Shown here one piece after another: positions 1 to 11,633 of a stretch of 64,000 bases of DNA. The translations under genes and the position numbers were made by a program. How positions within the stretch are numbered: the first letter of the stretch is position 1; each line of letters starts with the position of its first letter. The notes beneath the pieces are model-generated. The model saw only the letters and a list, made by a program, of their open reading frames with translations. It did no database searches and was not told where the DNA came from. The DNA comes from Aquanectria penicillioides (lineage: Eukaryota; Ascomycota; Sordariomycetes; Hypocreales; Nectriaceae), in assembly GCA_003415625.1 (NCBI GenBank), contig PYIU01000005.1:2733001-2797000 (forward strand), in the 5' to 3' direction.

Positions 1-1816
1 TTTTGCTTTCTTTTAAATTATATAATTTATCTATTTAATAAAGCTATTTTATTTATAGCTATATAATAATATAATAATTATAAGGATCTTTATTTTTAAA
101 AGAAGTTTATTAATCTTTTTATTAATAAATTTATAGCTACTATTAAACTATATCTTTTAGGGTAAACTATAAACTATAATAGTTTTAAATACTAAAAGAT
201 CTTCTTTTATTAAAATAATAATATTGCTTTTTTTCTTAAGTAAATTACTATAAAAGTAATAGCTTTTATTATTAATTATAAGCTTAAAATACCTTTTTCT
301 ATTATATATATATAGACTTAACTCTATAAGGTCTATATAAAAGAGATTAAGTATATAGTCTACTCTTTTTTATAGTATTTTTTAGTAAAAACTTTATACT
401 TTTAGTAAGCTTATAGTCTTTATAGAATATATTAAATAGCTTATAATTATTAAGCCTACCTTTTATAACTTTAAAGGTATAGTTTAGGGCCTTTTAATTT
501 ATATAAGTAAATCTTTAATGCTATATTTTTACTTTAAACTATTTTATTTATATTAATATTATTTTAAAAGTAAAGTAATAATTTATTATACCTTTTATTG
601 CTTTAAGTAAAAACCCTTAATTAAAGATATTAAGGATTAAAAAGATCTTACTATTACTATTAAAGATTTTATTTTTAATTATATAATTACTAAAAAAATA
701 GACTTTTTTATTAAAGATTATATTTAATAGAAAATCTTTAATAAAGATTATATCTTTAAGTATTATAATCTTTATTCTTTCTCTTTTTATAAATAATATA
801 ATTATTATTATTTTTATAGCTATAAAATATATAATGCCTTTATTATTAAAAATTAATATTATTTTATTAAGTTTATACTATTTATTTTCTTTAAACTATT
901 TAAAGTTATTAATAATATATATATTAGCTTTTAAGTTCTAAAGCTAGTAGTCTTTTTAATTAATAAGGCCTAATTCAATAAATATTAAAATAATAATAAA
1001 GTTATTATTTTTCTTTATTTTTAGTATAGTATTATTATTATTATTATTAAAGTTATTTTTAGCTTTTTTTATATTTTTAGCACTTTATTTATTTAATTCT
1101 ATATATAGAGCAGTCTTTTTAATCTTTTTAATAGTTTTATTATTATTATCTTTTTTCTTTAACCTTTTATTTTTATTGCCTTTACTCTTTTTCTATAGAA
1201 ATAGGCAATTCTTTATAATATAACCTTTTTAATTATAGTTAAAGCATTTATTGCTTTTAAGATCTTTTTTATAATTATTCTTTTTATTTAATTAAATATT
1301 TATTTATATACCTTTTTTATTGCTAAAGTCTTTACTTTTCTTTTAAAAAGTCTATATATAGACTTTTAGCTTTATTAATAAAGTCTTTTTATATTTTATA
1401 AATAAATTAATATTTCCCTTTTTACTTATAGTTATATTAAAGTATATTTTATTTAAAAAAGACCTTTTTAATATTATTTATAAACTTTATCTTTTTTTAA
1501 TACTTAAGGAGCTTATTATTAGCTTTAATAATACTATTTATAATATAGTAAAAGTTATTAATATAACTTTAGACTTTTTATAGTTTTTTTAAAGTTAAAA
1601 ACTTTAATTTTCTATAAAGATTAATTAAACTTTATTAAAACTTTATATTATTATATCTTTTTATTAATAGCTTAATAGCCTTTATATTAATCTTTATTAA
1701 AAATAATAATAGCTTTAGTTTTTATAAAACTATTCTTTTTATAGTAATAATTAAATATATTTCTTTTAAATATAAAATCTTAATTTTTATATATTATTTA
1801 ATAGTAATTATAATAT
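1..1816 (-). pseudogene. copia-B1 gag C-terminus, protease and integrase
   Basis: Decayed Gag-Pol frame. A CCHC zinc knuckle lies at 1205-1246 (Cys-x2-Tyr, Tyr for His, final Cys; the changed residues are one RIP transition from Cys and His) and is followed by a Lys/Asn-rich linker. About 660-790 reads like the copia protease tail, with the motif family 'LKDVLYVPDLPVNI' visible as LKDIIFIKDFLLNI. Bases 1-350 read as integrase: a 'DLIEL..' stretch, then 'KFINKKINKLLL' and near the edge 'LLYSYK*NSFIK', matching the copia 'PPYSPEQNG' block. In-frame stops are TAA/TAG at expected Gln/Trp sites. The upstream part of gag continues at 15198, beyond LINE-H. Confidence 0.82.
1803..1816. repeat. Target-site duplication of LINE-H, left copy
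   Basis: The 14-mer agtaattataatat occurs here and at 15198-15211, directly flanking LINE-H. Sequence just inside the left copy (taaaagcaatt) resembles that beyond the right copy (aaaagaaat), so the true duplication may be about 20 bp with small indels. Confidence 0.85.
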
Positions 1817-2053
1817 TAAAAGCAATTAACTCTACCCTTAAACTTACAATTGCTTACAGCCATCCCAAACTACCTTTAAAACGTCTAAAACTACAATCAA
1901 TCGATTCCTTATGCTAGGCTACCCTTAAATATAATAGCGCATTAGAAGCGCAGCGCTAATGCTATAGCCCTTTTAATAGTTATTAATTTAAAAAGATATA
2001 GCATTAAAAATAGCTAATATAACCCCTTTTTTACTATTAGCTAATATAGTAAT

Positions 2054-3260
2054 ATGCCTAAAATAAATAAAGCAATAAAAGCCAGTAAAAGCCTTATAAC
2101 CAATAAAGATAAAGAAGCCTATAAAGCTATTATTAAAATTATTCTATTTTATCTCTTTAAAGCAGTTTAAAAGGTATTTTAAATCTATACTAATATATAT
2201 AAAATGCACTTTTGCCCCCCCTTTAAGACTAATACAACCCCTAAAGAGAGACTTACTAATAAAATTACTACTATTATAATAACTGCTATTATTATAGTAA
2301 TAATAGCTGCCTTAATTAATTTAGGCCTCTTTTCTCTTTAGCTAATATAATAGTCTTATATATTAGTCCTTTTATATAGCTTTATACCTATAAATATTAA
2401 AACTAATAAATATATAATATATAGCTATATTAAGTATAAAGTTACTATTTATACTAAAGATACCCTTAAGGATATTAAAAACTATACTTTAATAGAAACT
2501 ATATAAATAGTAAATTAAGCCTATAGTAACTTCTATATAGTTATAATATATTGCCTTTTTAATAGAGATATAATTCTTACCTTTTTTATTTTAAAATAGG
2601 CTAAAGCTTTTTATAAAAAAGAATAGATAGCTATTATATTTAGGAATAATGCCCTTTTAGCTTCTTTAATCTTTACTATTTTAGTAAAGGGAATTTAAAT
2701 TAAATCTATTTTTAATAATATAAATAAACTTATTAAAACTATTAATAATGCTAATACCTTAAGAGTTAGTAAGGTAAAGCCTATTTAAGCTTAAAATAGT
2801 ACTATAATAAGAATAAATTTAATTCTTTATATTCTATTAATTAAAGAAGCTAATAGCCTATATAATAATAGGCTATTTCTTAATATTAAACTCTATAATT
2901 ATAAATCTTTTAATAAAAGACTAAAACCTATTTAATGCTTTTAATGCTATAAGTATAGCTATATTATAAGAAACTATTAATTTACTTTAATTTATAGCTA
3001 ATATAATAGCTTAATATATAATAATTGCTTTATTAAAAAGGGAGAAATCCTTTATTACTGCACTTTATGCTATAAAGATTATTTAGCCTAAAGCTATATC
3101 TATTTTATAGTAAAAAAGCATTAAACTTATATAAAAAAAAGATACTATAAATAATTAATAAAATATAAAGAATGCACTTTAATATAGTAAAATGTTCTTT
3201 ATATATAATAAAATAGCTTCTTTAAAAACCCCCTTTTTATAGCTCTCCCTTTTATTAAAA
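2054..3260 (+). pseudogene. LINE-H ORF1 (gag-like, zinc knuckles)
   Basis: The frame opens at ATG 2054 (MPKINKAIKASKS...) and stays in frame to a zinc knuckle at 2936-2977: Cys-Phe-stop-Cys...Tyr...Tyr, where the stop is a Gln/Asn-type site and the two Tyr codons are one transition from His and Cys. A second cluster follows in the same frame at about 3000-3070 (Tyr-Ser-stop-Tyr ... Tyr-x2-Cys ... Tyr-Cys-x2-Cys), consistent with an original CxxC...HxxC...CxxC arrangement. In this class ORF1 proteins bind element RNA. About 400 codons long; inactivated by many TAA/TAG stops. The exact end is uncertain. Confidence 0.72.
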
Positions 3261-3289
3261 GAGTTAATTAACCCTTAGGCTTTATAAAT

Positions 3290-4859
3290 AAATAATATTG
3301 CACTTTATTTAATGCTTCTCTTTCCTTTAGTGCTTATACTCTATTGCTACTATTTATTAAATTAACCCCTTTATTTATATTTAATTAATATAAATTCTAT
3401 TTTAAAATATATATTATTGCTTTAGATTAATCTATTAAGCATTATATACCTATAATAAATATAATATAATTATACTTTTAGAATTGGCTAAAAACTAAAG
3501 GATTAATGCTTTAGTAAACCCTAAAAGATTAAACTATATTATAATCTATTATTTAAGCTATATAACTCTTTATATATATAAATAATATAGATTAAAAATC
3601 TAGATCTATTAGGCTAAGGAAGATTAGGCTAGTGTTAATTTTAATTACTGCTATATAAAAATAATTATAGTATATAATCCCTTAAAAGGTAAGAGAAACT
3701 TAAGAGTAATATATACTTTAGCTAGCCTTACCCTAGCCCTTTAAATAATTATAGTTAAAGACTTTAATCTATACTATTTAATTTAAAACTATTATAATAG
3801 AACTACTTTATATAGCCTAACCTTTTTAATAGAAATATAATAGCTAAATATAGCCTTAATAACTCTCTATAGAATAGTAATTTAAAAAGTAAGTAATACT
3901 AAAAATAGTATTTTTAATTTAATTTAGGCCTTAAAGAATAGCTATACTATTTATTTAGGCCTTAATTATAATTTAAATAGCTTTAACTATATTTTATAGT
4001 AAATATATATTAAGCCTTTTATAGATATATTGCCTTTTCTTTTATTAAACCTTTAGCCTATAGTATTTAACTAATATATAATAAACCTTAAGAAGGCTAA
4101 ACTTAAAGTATAAGTTACCTTTTATTAGACTTTTAGTAAGATAATCTCTATATAATAGTTAAAATAGGCAATTAAATAGCTAATCTAAAGACTGTATTAA
4201 ATTGCTTAATATACTACCCTAATATAAAGGTGACTTAAGCCTAACTGCAATAACTAATAGGACTAGCCTATTATAAAGGCTATTTATTAACTTAAATAAA
4301 TATAAAGATATATATAATACAATAATATAGTAGCTAATTGGCTAGAACTATAAGAAGCAAGCAATAAGCAAAAGGCTTATATAGCTAAGGCTAGGCAAGT
4401 GGCTTAGTGTAATACCCTATTTAAAGCTAAAATAGGGAAAGGTATAGGCAGCTAAAAGAAACTCTAAAACTTAAAAAGATAGATATAACTTTAAAGTAAT
4501 ATTACTTTAGCCTTACTATAGCTCCTTCCCCTTAACTGCCTTAAGTAAGATTCTTTAGCTATAAGCTATATTAAAAAGGCAACTATATTAGTAAAATGCT
4601 TCTTCCTTAAACCTTAAATAGATAACTAAAATATTAAATCTATTATAATAGACCTTATAATATAATCTATAGATATAGACTAAATGCTATAAAACGCTAA
4701 GGATTTAATATAAAACTGCATTAAACTTTATAAACTAATATACTTACTTTTTAAAATCTAATTATAAAAAGCTTTTAATAGCAATAGATTTCCTATTAGC
4801 TTTTTTAAAGTATATAATAAGCCCTTTCTAAAAGCCCTTATTACTATTATTAATATAAG
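3290..4859 (+). pseudogene. LINE-H ORF2, N-terminal half (AP endonuclease)
   Basis: The first half of ORF2 encodes the apurinic/apyrimidinic-type endonuclease that nicks target DNA. The diagnostic GDFNLHH block is readable at 3757-3777 as K-D-F-N-L-Y-Y, with Lys for Gly/Glu and Tyr for His as expected from RIP. ORF2 is cut at 4859 by copia-A and resumes at 11634. The inserted length including one target copy (6774 bp) is a multiple of three, and the endonuclease, RT and C-terminal motifs all lie in the same frame after excision. No intact start codon can be assigned with confidence; the frame is different from ORF1. Confidence 0.8.
4855..4859. repeat. 5-bp target-site duplication of copia-A (left)
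   Basis: ataag immediately precedes the 5' LTR and is repeated exactly at 11629-11633 after the 3' LTR. Five bp is the usual copia integrase spacing. Confidence 0.9.
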
Positions 4860-5083
4860 TATTAAACCTAAGGTATTCTATATATAGGGAAACACTAAAA
4901 TGCACTTTAGATTATAGAAATAAAGCTTAAAATAATTAAATAAAGGTTATATAAATATAATATAGCTCTATTAGGTCTAGCGCAACCTAATCCCTCTTTT
5001 AGAGCCTAAGCAATAAAGTAAGGCTAAAAGGGATAAGAAAAAAAGAAAAATATATATAATTATATAATTAGTTCAGTTTAATA
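4860..5083 (+). repeat. copia-A 5' LTR
   Basis: 224 bp, aligned end to end with 11405-11628. Differences are nearly all C/T or G/A, with this copy carrying the T or A (gcgcaacctaatccc here, gcgcaacctgacccc in the 3' LTR). Preceded by the target duplication ataag. Confidence 0.92.
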
Positions 5084-5099
5084 ATTAAAAGTCTTAAAG

Positions 5100-8000
5100 C
5101 TATATTTATTAATGCAGCTATAACTATTAAATTAAGCTTTAAAAGTAAGAAATAAACTTTATATTTTAATTTTAAATTAAATATATAAAATAACTTTAAA
5201 GATTTATATTCTTAATAATTTAAACAATTAGGAAACCTTTAAATAAAGCTATAAAGTAAAAATCACTATAGAATAAATTAAAAAGCTTAAAATCTTTAAG
5301 AACTCTTTTTAATTTAAGACTATTTAAATTTTTAAGCCTATAATACTAACTGCTATAAAATACTTTATAAAAGAGAAAGCTAAAGCTAAAAGCTTAAGAT
5401 TAAAGTTCATTTAGTTAATATAAAGGGCAACTATAATAATAGAGCTACTTCCTAAAGATTAAAAACTGCTAAAATATAAGCTTATAATATTTTACTATAA
5501 TTAAAAAAAATATAAAATTAAAATAAATAGAATTTATAATATCCTTAATTAAATAATAAAGAAAATAAGCCCTTATTATATTTAAATATATTTATTTATA
5601 ATAGATAAAAAAAATAATAATAATAATATTATAAAATTCTATAATAACCTTAAAGCTATATATAGAATTAATAATGCATTAAAAGGAAAATAAGCTTAAA
5701 AATGCTATTTTAAAGTGCTAAAATAGACTTTAAACCTTAAAATTATTTAGTAAAATTAAATTATTAATTAAGAATAATTTATAAAGATTGCAACTATAAG
5801 AAATATTACTAAAGCCTTATATTTAAATATATAGTTTATAGATTTAAAATAATACTTTAAAAGTTACTTTTAAATATTCCTTTAAATTACTAAAGTATAA
5901 TATAAAGATACTATTAAGAAAAGTACCTATATATTAGCTACTTTTACTTTAAGTTTTAGATATAAGATTAAAAAAAGAAAAAAGACTAAAGAAAAGCAAT
6001 ATAAAGCTTTAATATAAAAGGGGAACTTTAGACCTATATTTTAAGGCTTAAACCTACCTTTTAAAAAATATTTTTATTTAAAAAGCTTATAATTTAAATA
6101 ACTTAAGTTAAAGAAATAAAAATAAACTTTAAAAGAAAATAATTACTGTATTTTATATAGGAAATTATATTTTAATATTAATACCTAAAAGTGCTAAATT
6201 GTATTTCTTAAAAATATACTTAAATAAATAAAAAGGTAAAAGTAAATAGATAAAAGATAGAAAATATAGTTAAAAGATTAAATTAAAGTTTAGAAACTAT
6301 ATAAAAAGCTTAAGAAGCAAACTATATAATTAATTAAGGATTTAAACTAATAATTAATATTATAAATTCTAATTTTAAATTCTATAGCTATTTTTTTTAT
6401 TTTATATAGTGAATACCTATTATAAATCTTAATTATATTTAATTTAGGGATAATACTATATATTTTTAATAATAAAAAGAAATTTAAGAATTTTAAATTA
6501 GCTTTATTTAATAAAGTTATTTTTATTAAATTAAAGAACCTTTTAATCTTAAGATATAAAGATATAGAAATTAAAGTTTAAAACCTATAAGGTAAAGCTT
6601 ATTTTTTTATTTTAAGGTATATTGCTTATTGCCTATAAATTAAAATAAATTTAATTTTATTAAAAAGATTTTATTAATATAGTTATTAATAGAATTAAAG
6701 AAATAAAGATAATATTTTAAGATATAAAAGTAGGCAAGCTTTATATAGATTAAAGATTGCCTATAATTAATATATTTTAGATTATAAGCCTATTACTTAA
6801 GAATAAAGCTTATTTATAATAAATAAACTTTATTATAATTTATAGATATTAAAATATTTATAATAAGTAGAAGCTATAAAATAGTACTATTAATTAAGTT
6901 ATTTAGGACCTAAAGCATTAAAACATTTAGTTAATTATACTATTAATATAAAGATTAAAGGCCTAATAATAATTAAATATAATACTTATAGATTAAGCAA
7001 AATAAAATGCTAAAAGCATTATAAACTATAAATATAAAGCTTAATTTCTAAAAAGTAAGTTTTTTTAGACTTCTATAACTTTTAACCTAATATAATAAAC
7101 CTTTCTTTATGCACTATTATAATAGACTATATATTAGGAATATACTAAAACTATTACTTTAAAAATTAAAAAGAAGAATAATTATTATTAATACTATAAA
7201 ACTTTACTTAAATATTAAAAATAAAATATAGAATTAAACTTTAAGTAATAGAAATAGATAATAAGCTTTAAAAGAGCAATTTAATCTATATATAGCTAGA
7301 TTAAAGAGGAATAGCAGTAAAAGAAAGTGCCCTTTAAATATAATAATAAAATAGATTAAAAGAATATTTTAAAGGGATAGTAAAAAAGAAAATAAAAGTT
7401 CTTACAATTAAAAGCAATCTATTAGCTAAACTATAGCTAGAGATAGTAAGAATAGCAGTATATCTACTAAATTAAACTTTAAAATAGGGACTTAAGTGAA
7501 AAATACTATATAAAAGCTTTTTTTTATTAATTTAAAGCTTAAATAAGGATTGTAAGCTATAAATTACTTACCTTAAGACAATTGGTTATAAATTATTTAT
7601 AATAACTAAAAACGCTTAATTAAAGAAGAATTAACTTATATTTAGAATAAGCCTAAAGGCTTAAATAGATTATCTTATAAAATATAATTCCTAAAACCTT
7701 TTTTACATTTAGAATTTAATTATTAACTAAATATATATAACTTAAAATATTATTTTTAATAAAGAAGACCTCTTTTTAGTAAGTAATACTAAAATAAAAG
7801 AAACTATAGATAAAAAGACCCTTAAAGAAATATAAATATAAATAAAAGCTCTTTTTAATATTAAGTAAGTTAATTAAGTAAATAATATTAGTTAACTATA
7901 AGATAAGCTTTAAACTATTAAAATAAGCCTTTAAAATATAATTAAAGACTTAAAAATTAAAAAGGAAAAGGATATAAATAAATTGCAAATTAAAAATAAA

Positions 8001-9850
8001 AAATACACTTAACTATAGTTTAAACCCTTTTTAACTCTACTAAAAAGTCTAGCTTCTATCTTTTTAGCTTTAGCAATAAAGCAAAAAGAAAAACATTTAA
8101 TACCCTTAATACTAAATATTAATTTATAGAGGGAATAGATTAAGCTTAATTAAGCCTTTTTTATAGAAATAAAAGCTATACTATTTAGAAAATATAAAAA
8201 TACTATTATAATTAAGGCAATATATACTAAAATTAGGCATAAAAAGTATAAACTAAAATATAAGCTATAAAAGAATAAAATAGACCTTAACTTAAAGAAA
8301 TAAAAACTCTATTAAAAGAACTTACTTAAGGTATTAAGTTCTTATAGAAATATTCTTAAATATAAGTTTAAGGCTATATTTCTAAAAGTAAAAAAAATAT
8401 ATTTAAAGAGTTATTAATAAATAAAGTCTTAAATTAAAACATTAAGAAGCGAAATTAAATTTTATAACTTATAATTTATTAACTATATATAGGTATATAT
8501 ATATAAGTTTAATAAATATAAATACTTATAGAAATATAAAGCTAGACTTATTGTTTAAGGAGATTAATAGTAAAAGGCAAGTTCTAAAGAAATATATATT
8601 GCTATACTAATAGAAAAATTATTTAAAACCCTATTTATAATTATAGTAAGGTTTAATCTTAAGATACTATAATTTAATATAGTAAATATATTTATAAATG
8701 CAAAACTGCTAATAGATATATTTATAAGACCTTTATTAAAATATAAAGAGAGCAAAAATAAAGGCTAAATGCTATTACTTAAGAAAGCACTTTATAGATT
8801 AAGAATTATACTTTTTTTATAGTAAATAGAGCTTAAAATAATATTATAAAATATTAGTTTTAAACTAATCCCTTATAAACTATACTATTATAGTAAAAAT
8901 AAAGTTTTTATTTTCTTTTATATAGATAATATTATAATAATATATATTAAAAGATATAAATAAATTATAAATAAAACAATTATAGGTTTAAAGTTAAAAT
9001 ATAAATTAATTAATAGAGGCAAACTATAGTGGTTTCTTAAAATAGAGATTATTTAAAAATAAAGTTAAAAATTAATTTAAGTAACTTAAAACTTATATTT
9101 AAAGAAGATTTATAAATTATACACTTTAAATAAAGGAAATGCAACTTTAATAGAGAAAATAAAACTCTTTTTAAATAAGTAAATTGCTAAATAAAGTATA
9201 ATAAACTAATATAAATAAATAATTAGCTTAATCCTTTATATAATAGTTATTACTTAACTAAATATTGCATTTACTATATTATATTTTATAAGATTTATAA
9301 TAAATTTAAGGGAACTTTATATAAAGGCAATAAATTAAATATTAAGTTATCTTTATGTAATTTATTTCCTTACTTTATAGCTTAAAGGTAAAGATAACTT
9401 TTTAGTATATAGTAATATATCTTTTGCTAATAATATATTAAATTAAAAAAGTTTATAAATATATATAATAAAACTTTTTAATAGATTAATTAAATAATAT
9501 ATAAATAAATAAAATATAGTTATAATATTAATTATAGAGATAGAACTGCTTACTCTTTTTTAAGCTATAAAGAAAGAACTTTATTAATAGAGACTACTTA
9601 TAGAATTTAGAATTAAGCTTTAGAATTCTATTTTAAAACTTATTTATAATAATTAATAAATAATTAAATTTATTTAAAATTCTTTTAAAAAATTAAAGAT
9701 TAAGCTTAAATATATTAATATATATAATTATTAGCTAAAGCAATTTATAATAGTAAAAATAATCTCTATTTTATATAAATAAAGTATAAAATTAATAGCT
9801 AATAGTTTAATAAAGCTATTATAAGGTAAAACCTTTTTTAAGAGCTAAAA
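5100..9850 (+). pseudogene. copia-A Gag-Pol
   Basis: Decayed polyprotein. Gag and protease occupy roughly 5100-6900 without clear motifs. Integrase is readable at about 7060-7470: a DFYNFQ-like catalytic Asp region, the E-x-D-N-E block near 7250-7264 and a following RGIAV..SA stretch. Reverse transcriptase: KYKARLIV*GD at 8541-8580 (family KARLVxxGD), LLKKALYRLR near 8770-8800, and the YVDD box as Y-I-D-N at 8919-8930. RNase H: about 9380-9840, ending ANSLIKLL near 9798-9830 (family ADGLTKxL). Stops are TAA/TAG at Gln/Trp positions; Asp-to-Asn and Gly-to-Ser changes hit catalytic sites, so the enzyme is dead. The start codon was not determined. Confidence 0.88.
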
Positions 9851-11390
9851 ATAACTTAAACTTATAGACTTAATAAAATGCATTTAAATATAATAAAGTT
9901 AAGATTTATAAAAATATATAATTAAAGAAATACTAAAAGGCTTATAGCTTTAATATTTAATATTATAAAAAGAATAAAGAAATAAAGTATTAATATAATA
10001 AAATTTATTAATTTAATATTATTATAATAGCTATTAGCTAAAAGGCAAAATAATAAAATAAGCTATAAAATAGTAAAATAAACTTTAAAATAATTTTAAT
10101 TATTTTATCTATTAAAGATAAAAGTCTTTAATAAATAGAAAGATATCTATAGTATACCTACTTAATATAACTTTAATAGCAATATATTATTTTTTTTTTT
10201 TATAATATAAAAATTAATTTTATAGTTTAAAATATAAAAATAAAGTACTAAATTAAACTTTTATTTTCTTTTTAATATTATTGCCTTAAATATAATCTAA
10301 AAAATATAATGCTATAAAAAGGGCAATAAAAGGGCTATTTTATAACTTAAATTAATAAAATAAACTATAAAATAGTAAAATAAAGTATAAAATAATAATA
10401 TAAATATACTTATATAAAGCAGTAGCAGCCATTAGGGTTATAGTATTTATAGCGCTGCCCTAAGGCATTAAAGTGCTTTTAGTACTTATTATTACTTTAG
10501 CCTATAAAGGCTAATAATAAATAGATAAAATAGAGCACTAATTGCTACTAAAAGGCATTATATAAAGCAAAACTATTAAATAAAGCTTAAAAATCAATTT
10601 AGAAATACTTATAGTTTAGCAATATACTTAACTGCAGTAAAAAGTTCTTTTGCTTAAGCTATATAAATAGCTTAAGCCTATATATAACCCTATTATTAAT
10701 TTATATTGCTAAAATAAAGTTAGCAATATATAATTTAGTTTTAAGCTATAAAATAACTTATAGTAAAGGCAATAAGAAGTTAATAGGGAGGGGGGATAGC
10801 TTATTAAATAAATTATTATTATTATAAGTAATTAATAAAAAAAGAGCTATAAAACCTAAAAATAAACTATAAAATTTAATTTTAAATTGTAAAATTTAAT
10901 TTTAAACTGTAAAATTAACTTATAATATAGTATATATATATATATATATATATATATCTATTAAAATAACTATAGTTAATATATATAAATTAAAGACTAA
11001 AAATACTATAAAGATATATATATAAAATTATATTAAAGCTAAGAAAAAAAGAAAGAAAAGAAGTTTAAAATAAAGAAATAAATTGCTTTATTTATAAATA
11101 AGGATCCTTCTATAAAAATAAAAAGTAAAATTAAAGTAAAGTAATTTAAAGAATACTTTCTATTATAATTTATAACTATTCTATTATTTCTATCTATTAA
11201 ATAAATAATATTTATAAAATAATTAAAAATGCTTATATGCAATAATAAATATTAAGTAAATAATACTAATAAAAATATAATAAATATAAAAATAAAATAA
11301 AAGTATAAAATAAAGATAGAAAGCTATAAATAAAGTATAAAATCAATAAATAAATAGTAAATAAAAAATATATTAGACCTGCCTTTAGTA
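9851..11390 (+). other. Unusually long 3' region between copia-A pol and its polypurine tract
   Basis: About 1.5 kb separates the end of RNase H from the 3' LTR. No protein family is recognisable. Visible structure: a perfect 11-bp inverted repeat with 4-nt loop at 10652-10677 (gcttaagctat / atagcttaagc); repeated taaaatttaattttaaa units near 10868-10925; a TA dinucleotide run at about 10931-10957; a purine run ggaggggggga near 10785. The stretch 10400-10800 is slightly less A+T-rich than its surroundings and could be a captured fragment or small nested insertion. Confidence 0.5.
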
Positions 11391-11402
11391 AATTTAAGGG
11401 GG
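11391..11402 (+). other. copia-A polypurine tract
   Basis: aatttaaggggg lies two bases before the 3' LTR, the usual place of the plus-strand priming tract of LTR retrotransposons. Confidence 0.7.
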
Positions 11403-11404
11403 TA

Positions 11405-11628
11405 TATTAAACCTAAGGTATCCTATATATAAAGAAACATTAGGACGCACTTTAGATTATAGAAATAAAGCTTAAAATAATTAGATAAAGGTTATATGAA
11501 TACAATATAGCTCTATTAGGTCTAGCGCAACCTGACCCCTCTTTTAGAGCCTGAGCGATAAAGTAAGGCTAGGAGGGATAAGAAGAAAAGAAGAATATAT
11601 ACAATTATACAACTGGTTCAGTTCAACA
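11405..11628 (+). repeat. copia-A 3' LTR
   Basis: 224 bp, the better-preserved LTR, ending gttcagttcaaca and followed by the target duplication ataag at 11629-11633. It keeps several CpG and CpA sites lost in the 5' LTR. Confidence 0.92.
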
Positions 11629-11633
11629 ATAAG

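Larger units (their letters stand above)
4860..11628 (+). mobile_element. Complete Ty1/copia retrotransposon copia-A
   Basis: 6769-bp element with two 224-bp LTRs (4860-5083, 11405-11628), a perfect 5-bp target duplication (ataag) and an internal Gag-Pol frame in the order integrase, reverse transcriptase, RNase H. LTR ends read tattaaac...gttcaaca in the better-preserved 3' copy, fitting an original TGTT...AACA inverted terminus. It lies inside LINE-H ORF2, so it is the youngest of the three nested elements. The body is heavily RIP-mutated; the 3' LTR is less so (it retains gcgcaacctgacccctc). A different family from copia-B: the LTRs share no obvious similarity. Confidence 0.93.

Noticed and set aside
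8564..8755. 63-codon minus-strand open frame
   Set aside because: Antisense to the copia-A reverse transcriptase (KARLV and downstream blocks).
11039..11242. 67-codon minus-strand open frame in the copia-A 3' region
   Set aside because: Phe/Ile/Asn-rich reading of A+T DNA with no motif or second copy.
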